DNA of 10,639 nucleotides, taken from contig SKHJ01000007.1 of the NCBI GenBank assembly GCA_007116965.1, forward strand, positions 1-10,639, given 5' to 3'. The notes under the pieces are model-generated. The model was not told the DNA's origin, ran no database searches, and was given only the letters and a program-made list of their open reading frames with translations. The translations under genes and the position numbers were made by a program. This stretch comes from Candidatus Kaiserbacteria bacterium. GTDB lineage: Bacteria > Patescibacteriota > Minisyncoccia > Phycocordibacterales > UBA918. This document shows, piece after piece, positions 1-7,009 of this stretch. The stretch's first letter is position 1, and each line of letters opens with the position of its first letter.

Positions 1-20
1 AATTTGGTATTCTTGTGCAT

Positions 21-83
21 ACAAAAATGCGTTAGCGGTTAATTGGTTTGAACACCAAAATGCTACCGCATTTTTGTTTTTTC
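21..83 (+). terminator. Long hairpin terminator, probably of an upstream gene
   Basis: An 11-bp perfect stem joins 21-31 (ACAAAAATGCG) to 67-77. Inside it TAGC (33-36) pairs with GCTA (62-65), and TTGGT (43-47) pairs with ACCAA (54-58). The 3' arm runs into a T-rich tract (TTTTTGTTTTTT, 71-82). The A-rich 5' arm and T-rich 3' arm make it potentially bidirectional. No coding sequence is visible in the 20 bases before it, so the gene it serves lies outside the window. Confidence 0.7.
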
Positions 84-103
84 AAAGAACGAAAGTGTCA
101 CTA

Positions 104-118
104 ACGCTAGGATAGCGT
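104..118. repeat. Short inverted repeat upstream of the ncRNA promoter
   Basis: ACGCTA (104-109) and TAGCGT (113-118) form a 6-bp inverted repeat with a GGA spacer, ending 10 bases before the -35 box at 129. It could be an operator-like site or simply a small hairpin. Only position and symmetry support it. Confidence 0.25.
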
Positions 119-128
119 ACATGAGCTA

Positions 129-157
129 TTGCATTTATCAAAAAAATGTGCTATAGT
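129..157 (+). promoter_or_regulatory. Sigma-70-type promoter with extended -10
   Basis: TTGCAT (129-134) and TATAGT (152-157) are separated by 17 bases, and TG at 149-150 gives an extended -10. Transcription should start near 164. No plausible start codon or coding frame with recognisable content follows, so this promoter most likely drives the non-coding transcript described next. Confidence 0.6.
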
Positions 158-163
158 TATTCA

Positions 164-460
164 CAGTAAATACAGCGCAGCTTAGGTTTTTGTGACACCT
201 CTCGCCGAGTTACTTGGCTGAGATATCCTGGACGCAGGGCTTACGCCGCGGCTTGACCGCAGGTTCGCAACCTCACGTCCATGAGACACAGTGTGACCAA
301 AATCTATATACGCGGGATGCTACATACAATATGTACACTCATCCCGTAAGTGCCGTTACTCGGCGGCCGCTGTGCACTGGGGCGACCTGGCGACATACAA
401 GTCGTCAGGTCGCCTCCTGAGATTTACTTACCTGCCCAAATCGGCAGGTCTTGTTTTTAT
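164..460 (+). ncRNA. Candidate structured non-coding RNA, family unknown
   Basis: This ~300-base stretch has its own promoter and terminator and no convincing gene. Several hairpins are visible. TCTCGCCGAG (200-209) pairs with CTTGGC-T-GAGA (213-223) across a TTA loop. TGGACG (229-234) pairs with CGTCCA (276-281) and encloses GCGG/CCGC and AGGTT/AACCT hairpins. CGGGATG (313-319) pairs with CATCCCG (340-346) with an inner TACAT/ATGTA. A 14-bp stem joins 381-394 to 401-414, with one G-T pair and loop ATACAA. I looked for hallmarks of tmRNA, RNase P RNA, SRP RNA and 6S RNA and found none I trust. Short overlapping reading frames here resemble no known protein. It may be a stand-alone small RNA or a divergent member of a housekeeping family. 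Confidence 0.5.
430..460 (+). terminator. Intrinsic terminator of the candidate ncRNA
   Basis: ACCTGCC (430-436) pairs perfectly with GGCAGGT (443-449) across a 6-base loop, followed by CTTGTTTTTATT. It lies before the separate promoter of the VWA gene, so it closes the preceding transcript rather than acting within the VWA mRNA. Confidence 0.65.
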
Positions 461-484
461 TAGTCCCATATCCACGACTCGCTC

Positions 485-499
485 TGCTATAATACTCCC
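485..499 (+). promoter_or_regulatory. Extended -10 promoter of the VWA gene (leaderless)
   Basis: TATAAT (488-493) preceded by TGC gives a consensus extended -10. Only six bases separate it from the ATG at 500, so the transcript probably begins at or next to the start codon. No -35 box is seen at the expected distance, and no Shine-Dalgarno could fit. Confidence 0.65.
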
Positions 500-1936
500 A
501 TGGGATATTTTCGACCATGGGCATTTTGGCGGCGAGTGCAATATGGTACAGGCTTTGGTCTATTCGTCCTACTCCTGACAACCATTTTTTACTACGCGTA
601 TTTATACGCCGCACCGAATTGTTTCGACGGTGTTCAAAACCAGGGAGAGACTGGCGTAGACTGCGGTGGACCGTGTGTGCGCATCTGTACGGCTGATGTC
701 ACCCCGCCACACGTCGAGTGGGTACAAAGCTTTGAGATAGCTGAAAATCAGTACAACGCAGTTGCATATATCAATAATCGTAACCCAGACGCTGGTACCC
801 CAGAGCTCGATTATACCTTCCGCTTCTATGACGCACAGGACCAGCTCATTACTGAACGATCTGGGGTGACAGTTTTGCCACCTAATAGTACATTCCCAGT
901 CTTTGAAGGCAGGATCGATTCTTTCAACCGACAGATTGCTCGTACGGAAATAGTGCTCCAGCCAGCCGATCTTTGGTTGCCGGTGACCGAAGGTAGGGAA
1001 CAGTTTCGTATTGGCAATTTCCAGCTTTCTGGTGCAGACGAACGGCCACGACTCGATGCTGAGATTGAAAACACCTCATTACAGGCCACAGATAGAGTAG
1101 ACGTGGTCGCGACCATTTTCAACGCAGCGGGTCAGCCGTTGACGGCGTCACAGACTTTTGTTGAGAGGATGTTTCCTCGCTCGACTGAGCCGTTAGTATT
1201 TACCTGGCCTAATCCAATTGCGCGGACGGTTCGTACCTGTGAGGTGCCTTCGGATGTGATGGTTATTCTCGACCGCTCAGGTTCGATGGCTGCTGACGGC
1301 GGTGACCCGCCGGAGCCGCTTGAGAGTACCAAGCGGGCCGCGGCGACATTTGTCGAACAGACCAGACCGCAAGACCAAGTTGGTTTTCTTTCCTATGCCA
1401 CTGAGCCATCGGATCCGATTGACCAAGTGCTGACTAGTAACAAACAGCAAGTCCAGCAAGCCATCGCCGCTACCCGCATGGGGACAGATGGCATTCAATA
1501 CACTAATATGGGTGCTGCCTTTCGGGTGGCTTTAGAGGAATTGCGCGGTCCACGTGGACGTGGTGATGCGCGTAAAGTCATTGTCTTCTTAACTGATGGT
1601 GATGTGACTCGGCCTGTTAATCCTGAGACGGGGCTCCGAGATGTGGCATACGCCCGCCAATATGCGTTAGACAACGCGCAGGCAGCTAAGGACTTGAATG
1701 TCACGATCTATACCATCGGTTTCGGTGATTTCTTCCTTGAGATCGAAGATGTGTTAGACCGAGACATTGATTTAGTTCGGGAGCTTGCTAGTGAGCCCGA
1801 GCGAGCTTTTATTGCTCCGACGCTGGCTGAATTAGCTACCGTTTATTCAGAGATCGCTGAAGACATCTGTGAGGATGGGCCGACGCGGATTGATATCATA
1901 CCAAAAACCGGCTCGAATTTTGTACCTTTACGGTAA
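500..1936 (+). CDS. Membrane-anchored von Willebrand factor A domain protein
   Basis: A 478-residue protein with a basic N-terminus and one membrane helix (about 17-38), so the rest is probably outside the cytoplasm. Residues 41-63 form a Cys-rich segment (C41, C55, C59, C63; CxDGxxNQxETGVDCGGPC). Residues about 72-245 look like two beta-rich domains. The VWA domain (about 250-455) carries the metal-binding MIDAS elements: D258-R-S260-G-S262, T335 in YTNMG, and D366 in FLTDGD. C247 and C457 bracket the VWA domain and could form a disulfide. VWA domains usually bind protein ligands through Mg2+; the ligand here is unknown. It precedes rodA by 43 bases with a separate promoter between, so a role at the cell envelope is plausible but inferred. 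The ATG at 500 is set by the adjacent -10 box. Confidence 0.9.
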   Translation: MGYFRPWAFWRRVQYGTGFGLFVLLLTTIFYYAYLYAAPNCFDGVQNQGETGVDCGGPCVRICTADVTPPHVEWVQSFEIAENQYNAVAYINNRNPDAGTPELDYTFRFYDAQDQLITERSGVTVLPPNSTFPVFEGRIDSFNRQIARTEIVLQPADLWLPVTEGREQFRIGNFQLSGADERPRLDAEIENTSLQATDRVDVVATIFNAAGQPLTASQTFVERMFPRSTEPLVFTWPNPIARTVRTCEVPSDVMVILDRSGSMAADGGDPPEPLESTKRAAATFVEQTRPQDQVGFLSYATEPSDPIDQVLTSNKQQVQQAIAATRMGTDGIQYTNMGAAFRVALEELRGPRGRGDARKVIVFLTDGDVTRPVNPETGLRDVAYARQYALDNAQAAKDLNVTIYTIGFGDFFLEIEDVLDRDIDLVRELASEPERAFIAPTLAELATVYSEIAEDICEDGPTRIDIIPKTGSNFVPLR

Positions 1937-1941
1937 CTGAT

Positions 1942-1970
1942 TTGGTGCCTGCTTAAAAATCAGCTATGCT
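1942..1970 (+). promoter_or_regulatory. Promoter of rodA (leaderless)
   Basis: TTGGTG (1942-1947) and TATGCT (1965-1970) are exactly 17 bases apart. Nine bases separate the -10 from the ATG at 1980, so transcription should start at or within a few bases of the start codon. rodA therefore need not depend on readthrough from the VWA gene. Confidence 0.6.
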
Positions 1971-1979
1971 GATGACACT

Positions 1980-3116
1980 ATGCGAGGACTACGAATGTTG
2001 CTGGCTGGCTTTGATGGGTGGTTGTTCGGTGGCGCACTGCTGCTTTCGTTGTTTGGTTTGGTGACGATGTATACCTACCAAGGTGACAACTTCTTTTTCG
2101 ATCGTCAACTGCTCTGGATAAGTTTGGCCATCTGTGCATTGTTAGTGGCGTTGATCCCGGACTACCGCTTTCTACGAATTGGTAATACCGGTTTCGTAGC
2201 CTATGTGGTGACGATTGGACTACTGGTGGCCTTGTTGTTTCTTGGCGACGTCACTCTTGGGGCACAACGGCGTTTCGACCTGGGCTTTTTTTCGTTGCAA
2301 CCTTCTGATCCGGCAAAGTTAGTTTTGATAATCATCCTTGCTAAATACTTTTCCAAACGTCACACGATGATCAATGACATCCGTCATATTATAGTTTCTG
2401 GTTTGTATACATTTATTTTATTCGGCTTGGTTTTTATTCAGCCTGATTTTGGCACGGCGGTTATCCTTTTCTTGATCTGGTTCGGATTGGTGGTAGTGGC
2501 CGGCATTCCATTCCGGTACATTTTGGGAGTCTTCTTGGTAGGGGTCGCGACGCTTGCTGTCTTGTGGCAATTTGCGTTTGCAGACTACCAGAAGGTACGC
2601 ATCTTGACTTTTATGAATCCTCTGGAGGACATTCAAGGAGCCGGTTGGAATGCCTATCAGTCACAGGTAGCAGTTGGTTCTGGTCAGTTGTTCGGGAAGG
2701 GGATTGGCTATGGCACTCAATCAAAACTCCTCTTCCTGCCAGAGTATCAGACGGACTTTATCTTTGCTGCGTTCGCAGAAGAATGGGGGTATATCGGTGT
2801 GTTACTTCTTTTTGCCGTCTTTGGTCTATTGGTCTGGCGACTTTTGTACCTAGCTAGATCTGGAGCAACTAATTTTGAGCGCTTATTTACTGTGGGTGTA
2901 GCTATTCTTCTCATCAGCCATTTCTTTGTCCATATTGGGATGAATATTGGCGTCCTGCCGGTAACAGGACTGACTATGCCGTTTATGAGTTATGGGGGCT
3001 CACACTTATTGACGATATTTGTGGCGTTAGGAATGGTGATGGCAATGCGACGACATAGTTCTTTGGCTGGTGTACAGCGCCGCAGCGACCCTCACCGAGA
3101 TAGTTTGTTGGCCTAG
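1980..3116 (+). CDS. rodA: SEDS-family peptidoglycan polymerase, RodA/FtsW type
   Basis: A 378-residue polytopic membrane protein with about ten hydrophobic segments, the usual SEDS length. SEDS proteins polymerise glycan strands from lipid II with a partner class B penicillin-binding protein. Signatures include GAQRRF (94-99), QPDFGTA (154-160), AVGSGQLFGKGIGYGTQSK (231-249), LPEYQTDFIFA (253-263) with the likely catalytic Asp at D259, and PVTGLTMPFMSYGGS (327-341). The usual QPSE is QPSD (107-110) here. I favour RodA over FtsW because no division or mur genes adjoin it, but the two are hard to separate on sequence alone. It ends with a basic cytoplasmic tail. The next gene converges on it after 54 bases, in which I see no clear terminator. 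Confidence 0.93.
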   Translation: MRGLRMLLAGFDGWLFGGALLLSLFGLVTMYTYQGDNFFFDRQLLWISLAICALLVALIPDYRFLRIGNTGFVAYVVTIGLLVALLFLGDVTLGAQRRFDLGFFSLQPSDPAKLVLIIILAKYFSKRHTMINDIRHIIVSGLYTFILFGLVFIQPDFGTAVILFLIWFGLVVVAGIPFRYILGVFLVGVATLAVLWQFAFADYQKVRILTFMNPLEDIQGAGWNAYQSQVAVGSGQLFGKGIGYGTQSKLLFLPEYQTDFIFAAFAEEWGYIGVLLLFAVFGLLVWRLLYLARSGATNFERLFTVGVAILLISHFFVHIGMNIGVLPVTGLTMPFMSYGGSHLLTIFVALGMVMAMRRHSSLAGVQRRSDPHRDSLLA

Positions 3117-3170
3117 TGCTGATGTTTGAGCTGCGGCAAGATTTGATTTTTCTGGTCACAAAATTTTCTA

Positions 3171-4361
3171 TTAATCTCGAAGGTATACGTTTTCTGTTTC
3201 GGCGATCATGCGGCTAAGAGAAAAGGTGGTTTGTATTTTGTTTTGTAAGATGCGGGCTTTTTCTTGATAGACAGTAGTTTGGGTCAGGAGTCGCAACAGA
3301 GCGTCTCGAAGACCAGGTATATTATGAGGGTCGACCAGTTGCCCATCAACTTGATCTGTAATGATGTCGGGTATACCGTCTATCTCACTGGCGATAATCG
3401 GGATGCCAACTCGACCGAGCTCGAGCAAGATGTACGGTAGACCTTCTTTGAAAGAGCTCAATACGAAACCATCGAAAGCAATCAACTTCGATTCAAGTTC
3501 AGTAACAAAACCTAAAAAGGTCACATGCTGACTAACACCCAGATCTTCTGCTAAGGTGGTGAGTGTCGACTGTAGTGGCCCGGTGCCGACGACACAAAGG
3601 TGATATGGTGGAGCATTAGGTGGTAGCTGAGAGATAGCCGTGATGACCTGGTAGATGCCTTTTCGCTCACACAGTTCTGTACCAGTTCCGAGCCAAATTG
3701 TGTCTGGTGATACATTAGCGAGCTTAGGAAAATCTTGAGACCACTGGCCACGTACCAGGTGTCGTTCATTGGCTGGGCCAGCATTACTGATTCCGTTTGG
3801 TATCAAGTGGAGTTTGCCTCGATGAAACCGGTGCTGTTTAGCTTGGGCAAGATCTGGCTGACAGATACAGATGATGTCTGTTGCAAATAAGAACGTGATG
3901 GTGGTTATTAATGTAATAAGATACCTTTGCCAACGTGGTCGTTTAGCGTCATACGGAAAGCCGTGGACGGTAAACACTCGCTTCTTGACCCCCGCTAGCC
4001 AAGCTAATGCGGCACCCAAAGCGGCGGCTTTCGAGCTGTTGAGATGGACGATGTCTGGTCGTTCGCTACGGAGACAGTGCCACATCTCACGTAACGCTAG
4101 TAGTTCACTCCGAAGACTGACTGATCTGGTCAAGCCGGGTAAGTAGCGAAACGTAATACCGGCCTCAGCCAACTTCTCCGCTAATTGGCCTGGTGGAGCA
4201 GCAGCGTCACCTGTGCCACCACTAGCAACCACAACGGTAAAGTTGTTAGGATCAAGATTGGCGGCTACGTCATAGACATAGCGTTGAGCCCCTCCCCAGT
4301 TTGATTTTGTGATGAATAACAACACTTTTTTCTTGCTTTCAGGTACCATAGGTCGTGTCAT
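3171..4361 (-). CDS. Glycosyltransferase family 4 (GT-B fold)
   Basis: On the minus strand; about 396 residues from the ATG at 4361. GT4 enzymes transfer a sugar from a nucleotide sugar with retention of configuration, often in building surface glycans. The N-terminal domain opens with KKVLLFITKSNWGGAQRYV, the usual first strand and glycine-rich loop. DIVHLNSSKAAALG and VHGFPY follow. The C-terminal donor domain has LIPNGI, GTGTELCERKG, VVGTGPL and the EX7E motif FKEGLPYILLE, then GIPIIAS. There is no signal peptide, so it probably works at the inner face of the membrane on lipid-linked sugars. Starts are uncertain: ATG at 4349 sits 7 bases after a TATGAC box, ATG at 4361 lies 13 after CATAAA, and a TTG at 4391 would also extend the frame. 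Donor and acceptor cannot be predicted. Confidence 0.9.
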   Translation of the reverse strand: MTRPMVPESKKKVLLFITKSNWGGAQRYVYDVAANLDPNNFTVVVASGGTGDAAAPPGQLAEKLAEAGITFRYLPGLTRSVSLRSELLALREMWHCLRSERPDIVHLNSSKAAALGAALAWLAGVKKRVFTVHGFPYDAKRPRWQRYLITLITTITFLFATDIICICQPDLAQAKQHRFHRGKLHLIPNGISNAGPANERHLVRGQWSQDFPKLANVSPDTIWLGTGTELCERKGIYQVITAISQLPPNAPPYHLCVVGTGPLQSTLTTLAEDLGVSQHVTFLGFVTELESKLIAFDGFVLSSFKEGLPYILLELGRVGIPIIASEIDGIPDIITDQVDGQLVDPHNIPGLRDALLRLLTQTTVYQEKARILQNKIQTTFSLSRMIAETENVYLRD

Positions 4362-4380
4362 AATAATGACACGCTTTATG
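4357..4380 (-). promoter_or_regulatory. Possible -10 elements for the GT4 gene
   Basis: Read on the minus strand, CATAAA (4380-4375) lies 13 bases before the ATG at 4361, and TATGAC (4362-4357) lies 7 bases before the ATG at 4349. No good -35 is at the right spacing for either. The second arrangement resembles the neighbouring leaderless starts. Confidence 0.35.
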
Positions 4381-4407
4381 TTTGGCGGCAATTAGTTCTG
4401 CGCCGGC

Positions 4408-4444
4408 TTGTCAATTGTCAGAAGTATCGTAGGATACCTATGAC
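4408..4444 (+). promoter_or_regulatory. Promoter(s) of the sugar phosphotransferase gene
   Basis: Two overlapping options exist. TTGTCA (4408-4413) is followed after 16 bases by TAGGAT (4430-4435). TTGTCA (4415-4420) is followed after 18 bases by TATGAC (4439-4444), which is 9 bases before the ATG at 4454. The second gives a leaderless mRNA like the other genes. The region is divergent with the GT4 gene. Confidence 0.5.
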
Positions 4445-4453
4445 ACACAAGAT

Positions 4454-5848
4454 ATGGATGAACGCACGCGCGAATTACTCACGCTCATTGTTGGTGACAT
4501 AGCTGTATTTGTTTCTGCTTTATGGCTAACTTTGTTAGTACGGTACGCTCAGTTACCGAGTTGGGAGTTGTGGCAAGATCACGTGGGGCCATTTCTAATA
4601 ATCTCTGCGGTTTGGTTATTTGTTTTTTATATTGCTGGTCTCTACGACAAACACACGATCTTTCTCAAGTCGATGTTGTTTAGCCGGATTGTCCATACCC
4701 AGCTCGTCAATATTGTTATTGCCTTCGTTTTGTTCTTGGTGATACCTTTTGGTATCACCCCCAAGACCAATCTGGTGATCTACCTTATTGTGTCGGTGGT
4801 TCTAGTGACCGCCTGGCGGATGTGGTTGTTTCCTCGCTTTACCCCTAAAGATCGCCACCGAGCCGTTCTGTTAGCAGATGGACCTGAGGCAGTGGAGCTG
4901 GTGGACGAGGTGAATAATAACGACCGATATACGTACCGTTTCGTTCGAATCATTGATCGCCAGACGGCGGCACAGACTGAGCACTTTCCCCAAAAATTAC
5001 TGAGCCTATTGGAGCGTGAGCGAATCGATATCATTGTGGCAGATCCTCACACACCGTATATCGAACAAGTGTTACCTGAACTTTTTAAGTTATCATTCTT
5101 ATCTTTTCAGATCACCTTCCTCGACTTTTATCGGGTATATGAGCAAACCTTTGACCGGGTACCGCTTTCAGCTTTACGGTATGACTGGTTCTTAGCCCAC
5201 GTATCGCAAAGTCATAGTCTGCTGTATGACTCACTTAAACGGGTTATTGATGTGCTCGGTTCTTTGCTGCTCGGCCTCTTGTTCCTTGGCTTCTTGCCCC
5301 TCATTTGGCTTGCTATCAGACTCGAGGGTAAAGGAGCTATCTTCATTACGCAACAACGACTTGGTCAATACGCACGACCGATCACTGTCTACAAACTGCG
5401 AACTATGACGGAGAACCGCTCAGCTAGCAGCACGTGGACCAAAGAGGATCAACAGCAGGGCAACCGAATTACACGAGTTGGTGCAGTCCTACGTAAGACC
5501 AGCTTGGATGAAGTGCCGCAAGTTTGGAATATTCTCAAAGGCGAGATGTCACTAATCGGGCCGCGTAATGACATCCTTGGCCTAGCTGAACGCTCAGCCG
5601 CCGCAATTCCATATTACGAAATACGTTGTTTCGTAAAGCCTGGCGTAACCGGTTGGGCGCAGACGCACCAACACTACTTTGGCAATAATATCAGCCCCCA
5701 ATCACTTGAAGAGACACGCATGCGTCTGGCGTATGACCTGTATTACATCAAGAATAAGTCACTGCTTCTAGATATTGAGATTGCGTTACGAACGATTAAA
5801 ACCTTGTTGTCACGTTTTGATGTTACCTGGACCAGGCGGCCACGATAG
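4454..5848 (+). CDS. Polyprenyl-phosphate sugar phosphotransferase (WcaJ/WbaP-like)
   Basis: A 464-residue membrane enzyme of the polyprenyl-phosphate hexose-1-phosphate transferase family. It moves a sugar phosphate from a nucleotide sugar to undecaprenyl phosphate, the first membrane step of many surface glycans. Four hydrophobic segments occupy about 10-122. A soluble nucleotide-binding-like region (about 135-230) follows. The catalytic domain begins with LKRVIDVLGS and a re-entrant helix (261-290), then GAIFITQQRLGQ, YKLRTM, KTSLDEVPQ with the catalytic D352-E353 dyad, MSLIGPRND (365-373) and KPGVTGWAQ (395-403). The length matches the long, WcaJ-type architecture. Its neighbours, a divergent GT4 enzyme and a downstream SDR enzyme, fit one glycan module. 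The sugar transferred cannot be read from sequence. Confidence 0.93.
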   Translation: MDERTRELLTLIVGDIAVFVSALWLTLLVRYAQLPSWELWQDHVGPFLIISAVWLFVFYIAGLYDKHTIFLKSMLFSRIVHTQLVNIVIAFVLFLVIPFGITPKTNLVIYLIVSVVLVTAWRMWLFPRFTPKDRHRAVLLADGPEAVELVDEVNNNDRYTYRFVRIIDRQTAAQTEHFPQKLLSLLERERIDIIVADPHTPYIEQVLPELFKLSFLSFQITFLDFYRVYEQTFDRVPLSALRYDWFLAHVSQSHSLLYDSLKRVIDVLGSLLLGLLFLGFLPLIWLAIRLEGKGAIFITQQRLGQYARPITVYKLRTMTENRSASSTWTKEDQQQGNRITRVGAVLRKTSLDEVPQVWNILKGEMSLIGPRNDILGLAERSAAAIPYYEIRCFVKPGVTGWAQTHQHYFGNNISPQSLEETRMRLAYDLYYIKNKSLLLDIEIALRTIKTLLSRFDVTWTRRPR

Positions 5849-5850
5849 TG

Positions 5851-5859
5851 TGCTACACT
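5851..5859 (+). promoter_or_regulatory. Extended -10 promoter of the SDR gene
   Basis: TGC followed by TACACT (5854-5859) forms an extended -10, nine bases before the ATG at 5869. It starts three bases after the stop of the preceding gene. No -35 is evident. This argues for the ATG at 5869 over the upstream in-frame GTG at 5848, which overlaps the previous stop codon. Confidence 0.5.
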
Positions 5860-5868
5860 GGCGATACT

Positions 5869-6963
5869 ATGCAGCCAATGAGTGTAGGGAGGAATATTCT
5901 CGTTGTAGGTGGCGCGGGCTACGTAGGCGAGATGCTTTGTCACCAGCTGTCCTTGCGAGAGGACGTTGCTTTAGTGATTGCTCTGGATAAAGAACCGCAG
6001 TCTGATTTCAGCAAAAGTCTTAAAAAAGTCGTCTATATCCAGCACAATATGGCCGATGTTGGTTGGGAAGATCAGGTTGTACCTCACCAGCCTGACACGG
6101 TCATTCATACAGCGTGGCAAATACGTGCTCTGTATGGCCAAGCAGGGGAGCAATGGCGTTGGAACGTTGAGGGAACGGACCGAGTCTTTGGTTTCGCTTT
6201 CACCCAACCATCTGTTCGCAAATTGATCTATTTTTCTACCGCCTCTTTATATTCGGCCCGAGCCGACAATCGATTTGAACATCTGTTTCGTGAGGACGAG
6301 CCATTTCGTGATGATGATTACATCTATGCGAGAGAAAAACGAGTAACCGAAGAACATCTCAAAAAGCGGTACGAAACAGCGAAGGCTGCCGGAGCGGCAG
6401 TACCCCAGATAACGGTCCTTCGACCAGCTGCGATCACTGGACCCCGAGGTCGTTATATGCGCGTTCGATTTGGTCTTCAGTCTGCGCTTCAGGGCAATCT
6501 TGCTGGAGGTTTTCTCAATCGCTGTGTCAGGTTGATGACGGCAAGTATGCCCGCACCAGCAGGTTGGGTAAGACAATTCATTCACGAAGATGATGTCAAT
6601 GATATTGTTATGAAATGTACCCTCGAGGATATGTTGTGGTCATATGAGGTATTCAATATCGTCCCTGTTTCTGAGCCGGTTTATGCTCATGATATGGCAG
6701 AGGCGGTAGGCAAGCGCATTATTCCTGTCAAACCTTGGATGGTGCGGTTAGCGTTTTGGTTTTTCTGGCATATAACGCGCGGTCGCATTCCAACCTGTCC
6801 GGGGGCCTGGCGGGTTTACTCGTATCCGCTCTTGATGAGTGGCGATAAGCTCGCACAGATCTATCGCTGTCTATACACCAGTAAAGAAGCATTCCAGTTC
6901 ACTGATGGACGCTATGAGGAGTGGGTGCCAGAAGATCAACGTCGGTTGCGACCAAGCAAATAG
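5869..6963 (+). CDS. NAD(P)-dependent epimerase/dehydratase, extended SDR family
   Basis: About 364 residues. The N-terminal Rossmann fold has ILVVGGAGYVG with the dinucleotide loop GGAGYVG (14-20) and an acidic D40 at the end of strand 2, suggesting NAD preference. HTAW (80-83) occupies the place of the NAG/HxAA strand. The active site shows STASLYS (124-129) and Y153-AREK-K157, the SDR Tyr-x3-Lys pair. TVLRPAAITGPRGRY (182-196) is the usual RP..hYGP stretch. Extended SDRs of this type epimerise, reduce or dehydrate nucleotide sugars, or act on sterols and other substrates. Placement after a sugar phosphotransferase suggests a nucleotide-sugar substrate, by inference only. The C-terminal region (about 290-364) is unusually aromatic (LAFWFFWHI) and may contact the membrane. 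Confidence 0.88.
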   Translation: MQPMSVGRNILVVGGAGYVGEMLCHQLSLREDVALVIALDKEPQSDFSKSLKKVVYIQHNMADVGWEDQVVPHQPDTVIHTAWQIRALYGQAGEQWRWNVEGTDRVFGFAFTQPSVRKLIYFSTASLYSARADNRFEHLFREDEPFRDDDYIYAREKRVTEEHLKKRYETAKAAGAAVPQITVLRPAAITGPRGRYMRVRFGLQSALQGNLAGGFLNRCVRLMTASMPAPAGWVRQFIHEDDVNDIVMKCTLEDMLWSYEVFNIVPVSEPVYAHDMAEAVGKRIIPVKPWMVRLAFWFFWHITRGRIPTCPGAWRVYSYPLLMSGDKLAQIYRCLYTSKEAFQFTDGRYEEWVPEDQRRLRPSK

Positions 6964-6996
6964 TGGCGTTCGCTAGGTTTTGGGAGCTAATTTTTG

Positions 6997-7002
6997 TATA
7001 CT
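6997..7002 (+). promoter_or_regulatory. -10 box of folD
   Basis: TATACT is seven bases before the ATG at 7010, again giving a leaderless arrangement. TAGGTT (6974-6979) is at 17-base spacing but is a poor -35. The box lies inside the extension that would be made from a TTG at 6980, which argues against that start. Confidence 0.45.
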
Positions 7003-7009
7003 GCCCAGC

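Noticed and set aside
95..197. GTGTCAC (95-101) complementary to GTGACAC (191-197), as a closing stem of an RNA
   Set aside because: The 5' arm lies upstream of the predicted transcription start near 164, so both arms would not be on the same RNA. Seven bases over this distance is also near chance.
214..614. Short overlapping reading frames (68-69 codons) around the candidate ncRNA, on both strands
   Set aside because: Their translations are low-complexity or arbitrary, they run through hairpins and the terminator or overlap the VWA gene start, and none has a promoter or start context like the real genes.
3117..3170. Bidirectional terminator between rodA and the convergent GT4 gene
   Set aside because: The gap has T-rich runs, but I could not find a stem of useful length beside them.
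4362..4391. TTG start at 4391 for the GT4 gene
   Set aside because: It adds a poorly conserved extension ahead of the first strand. Two ATG codons closer to that strand have -10-like boxes before them.
5848..5868. GTG start at 5848 for the SDR gene
   Set aside because: It overlaps the previous stop codon and its first codons contain the extended -10 box. The ATG at 5869 places the Rossmann strand at the usual distance.
6980..7009. TTG start at 6980 for folD
   Set aside because: The extra ten codons contain the TATACT box. The ATG at 7010 gives a normal FolD N-terminus.
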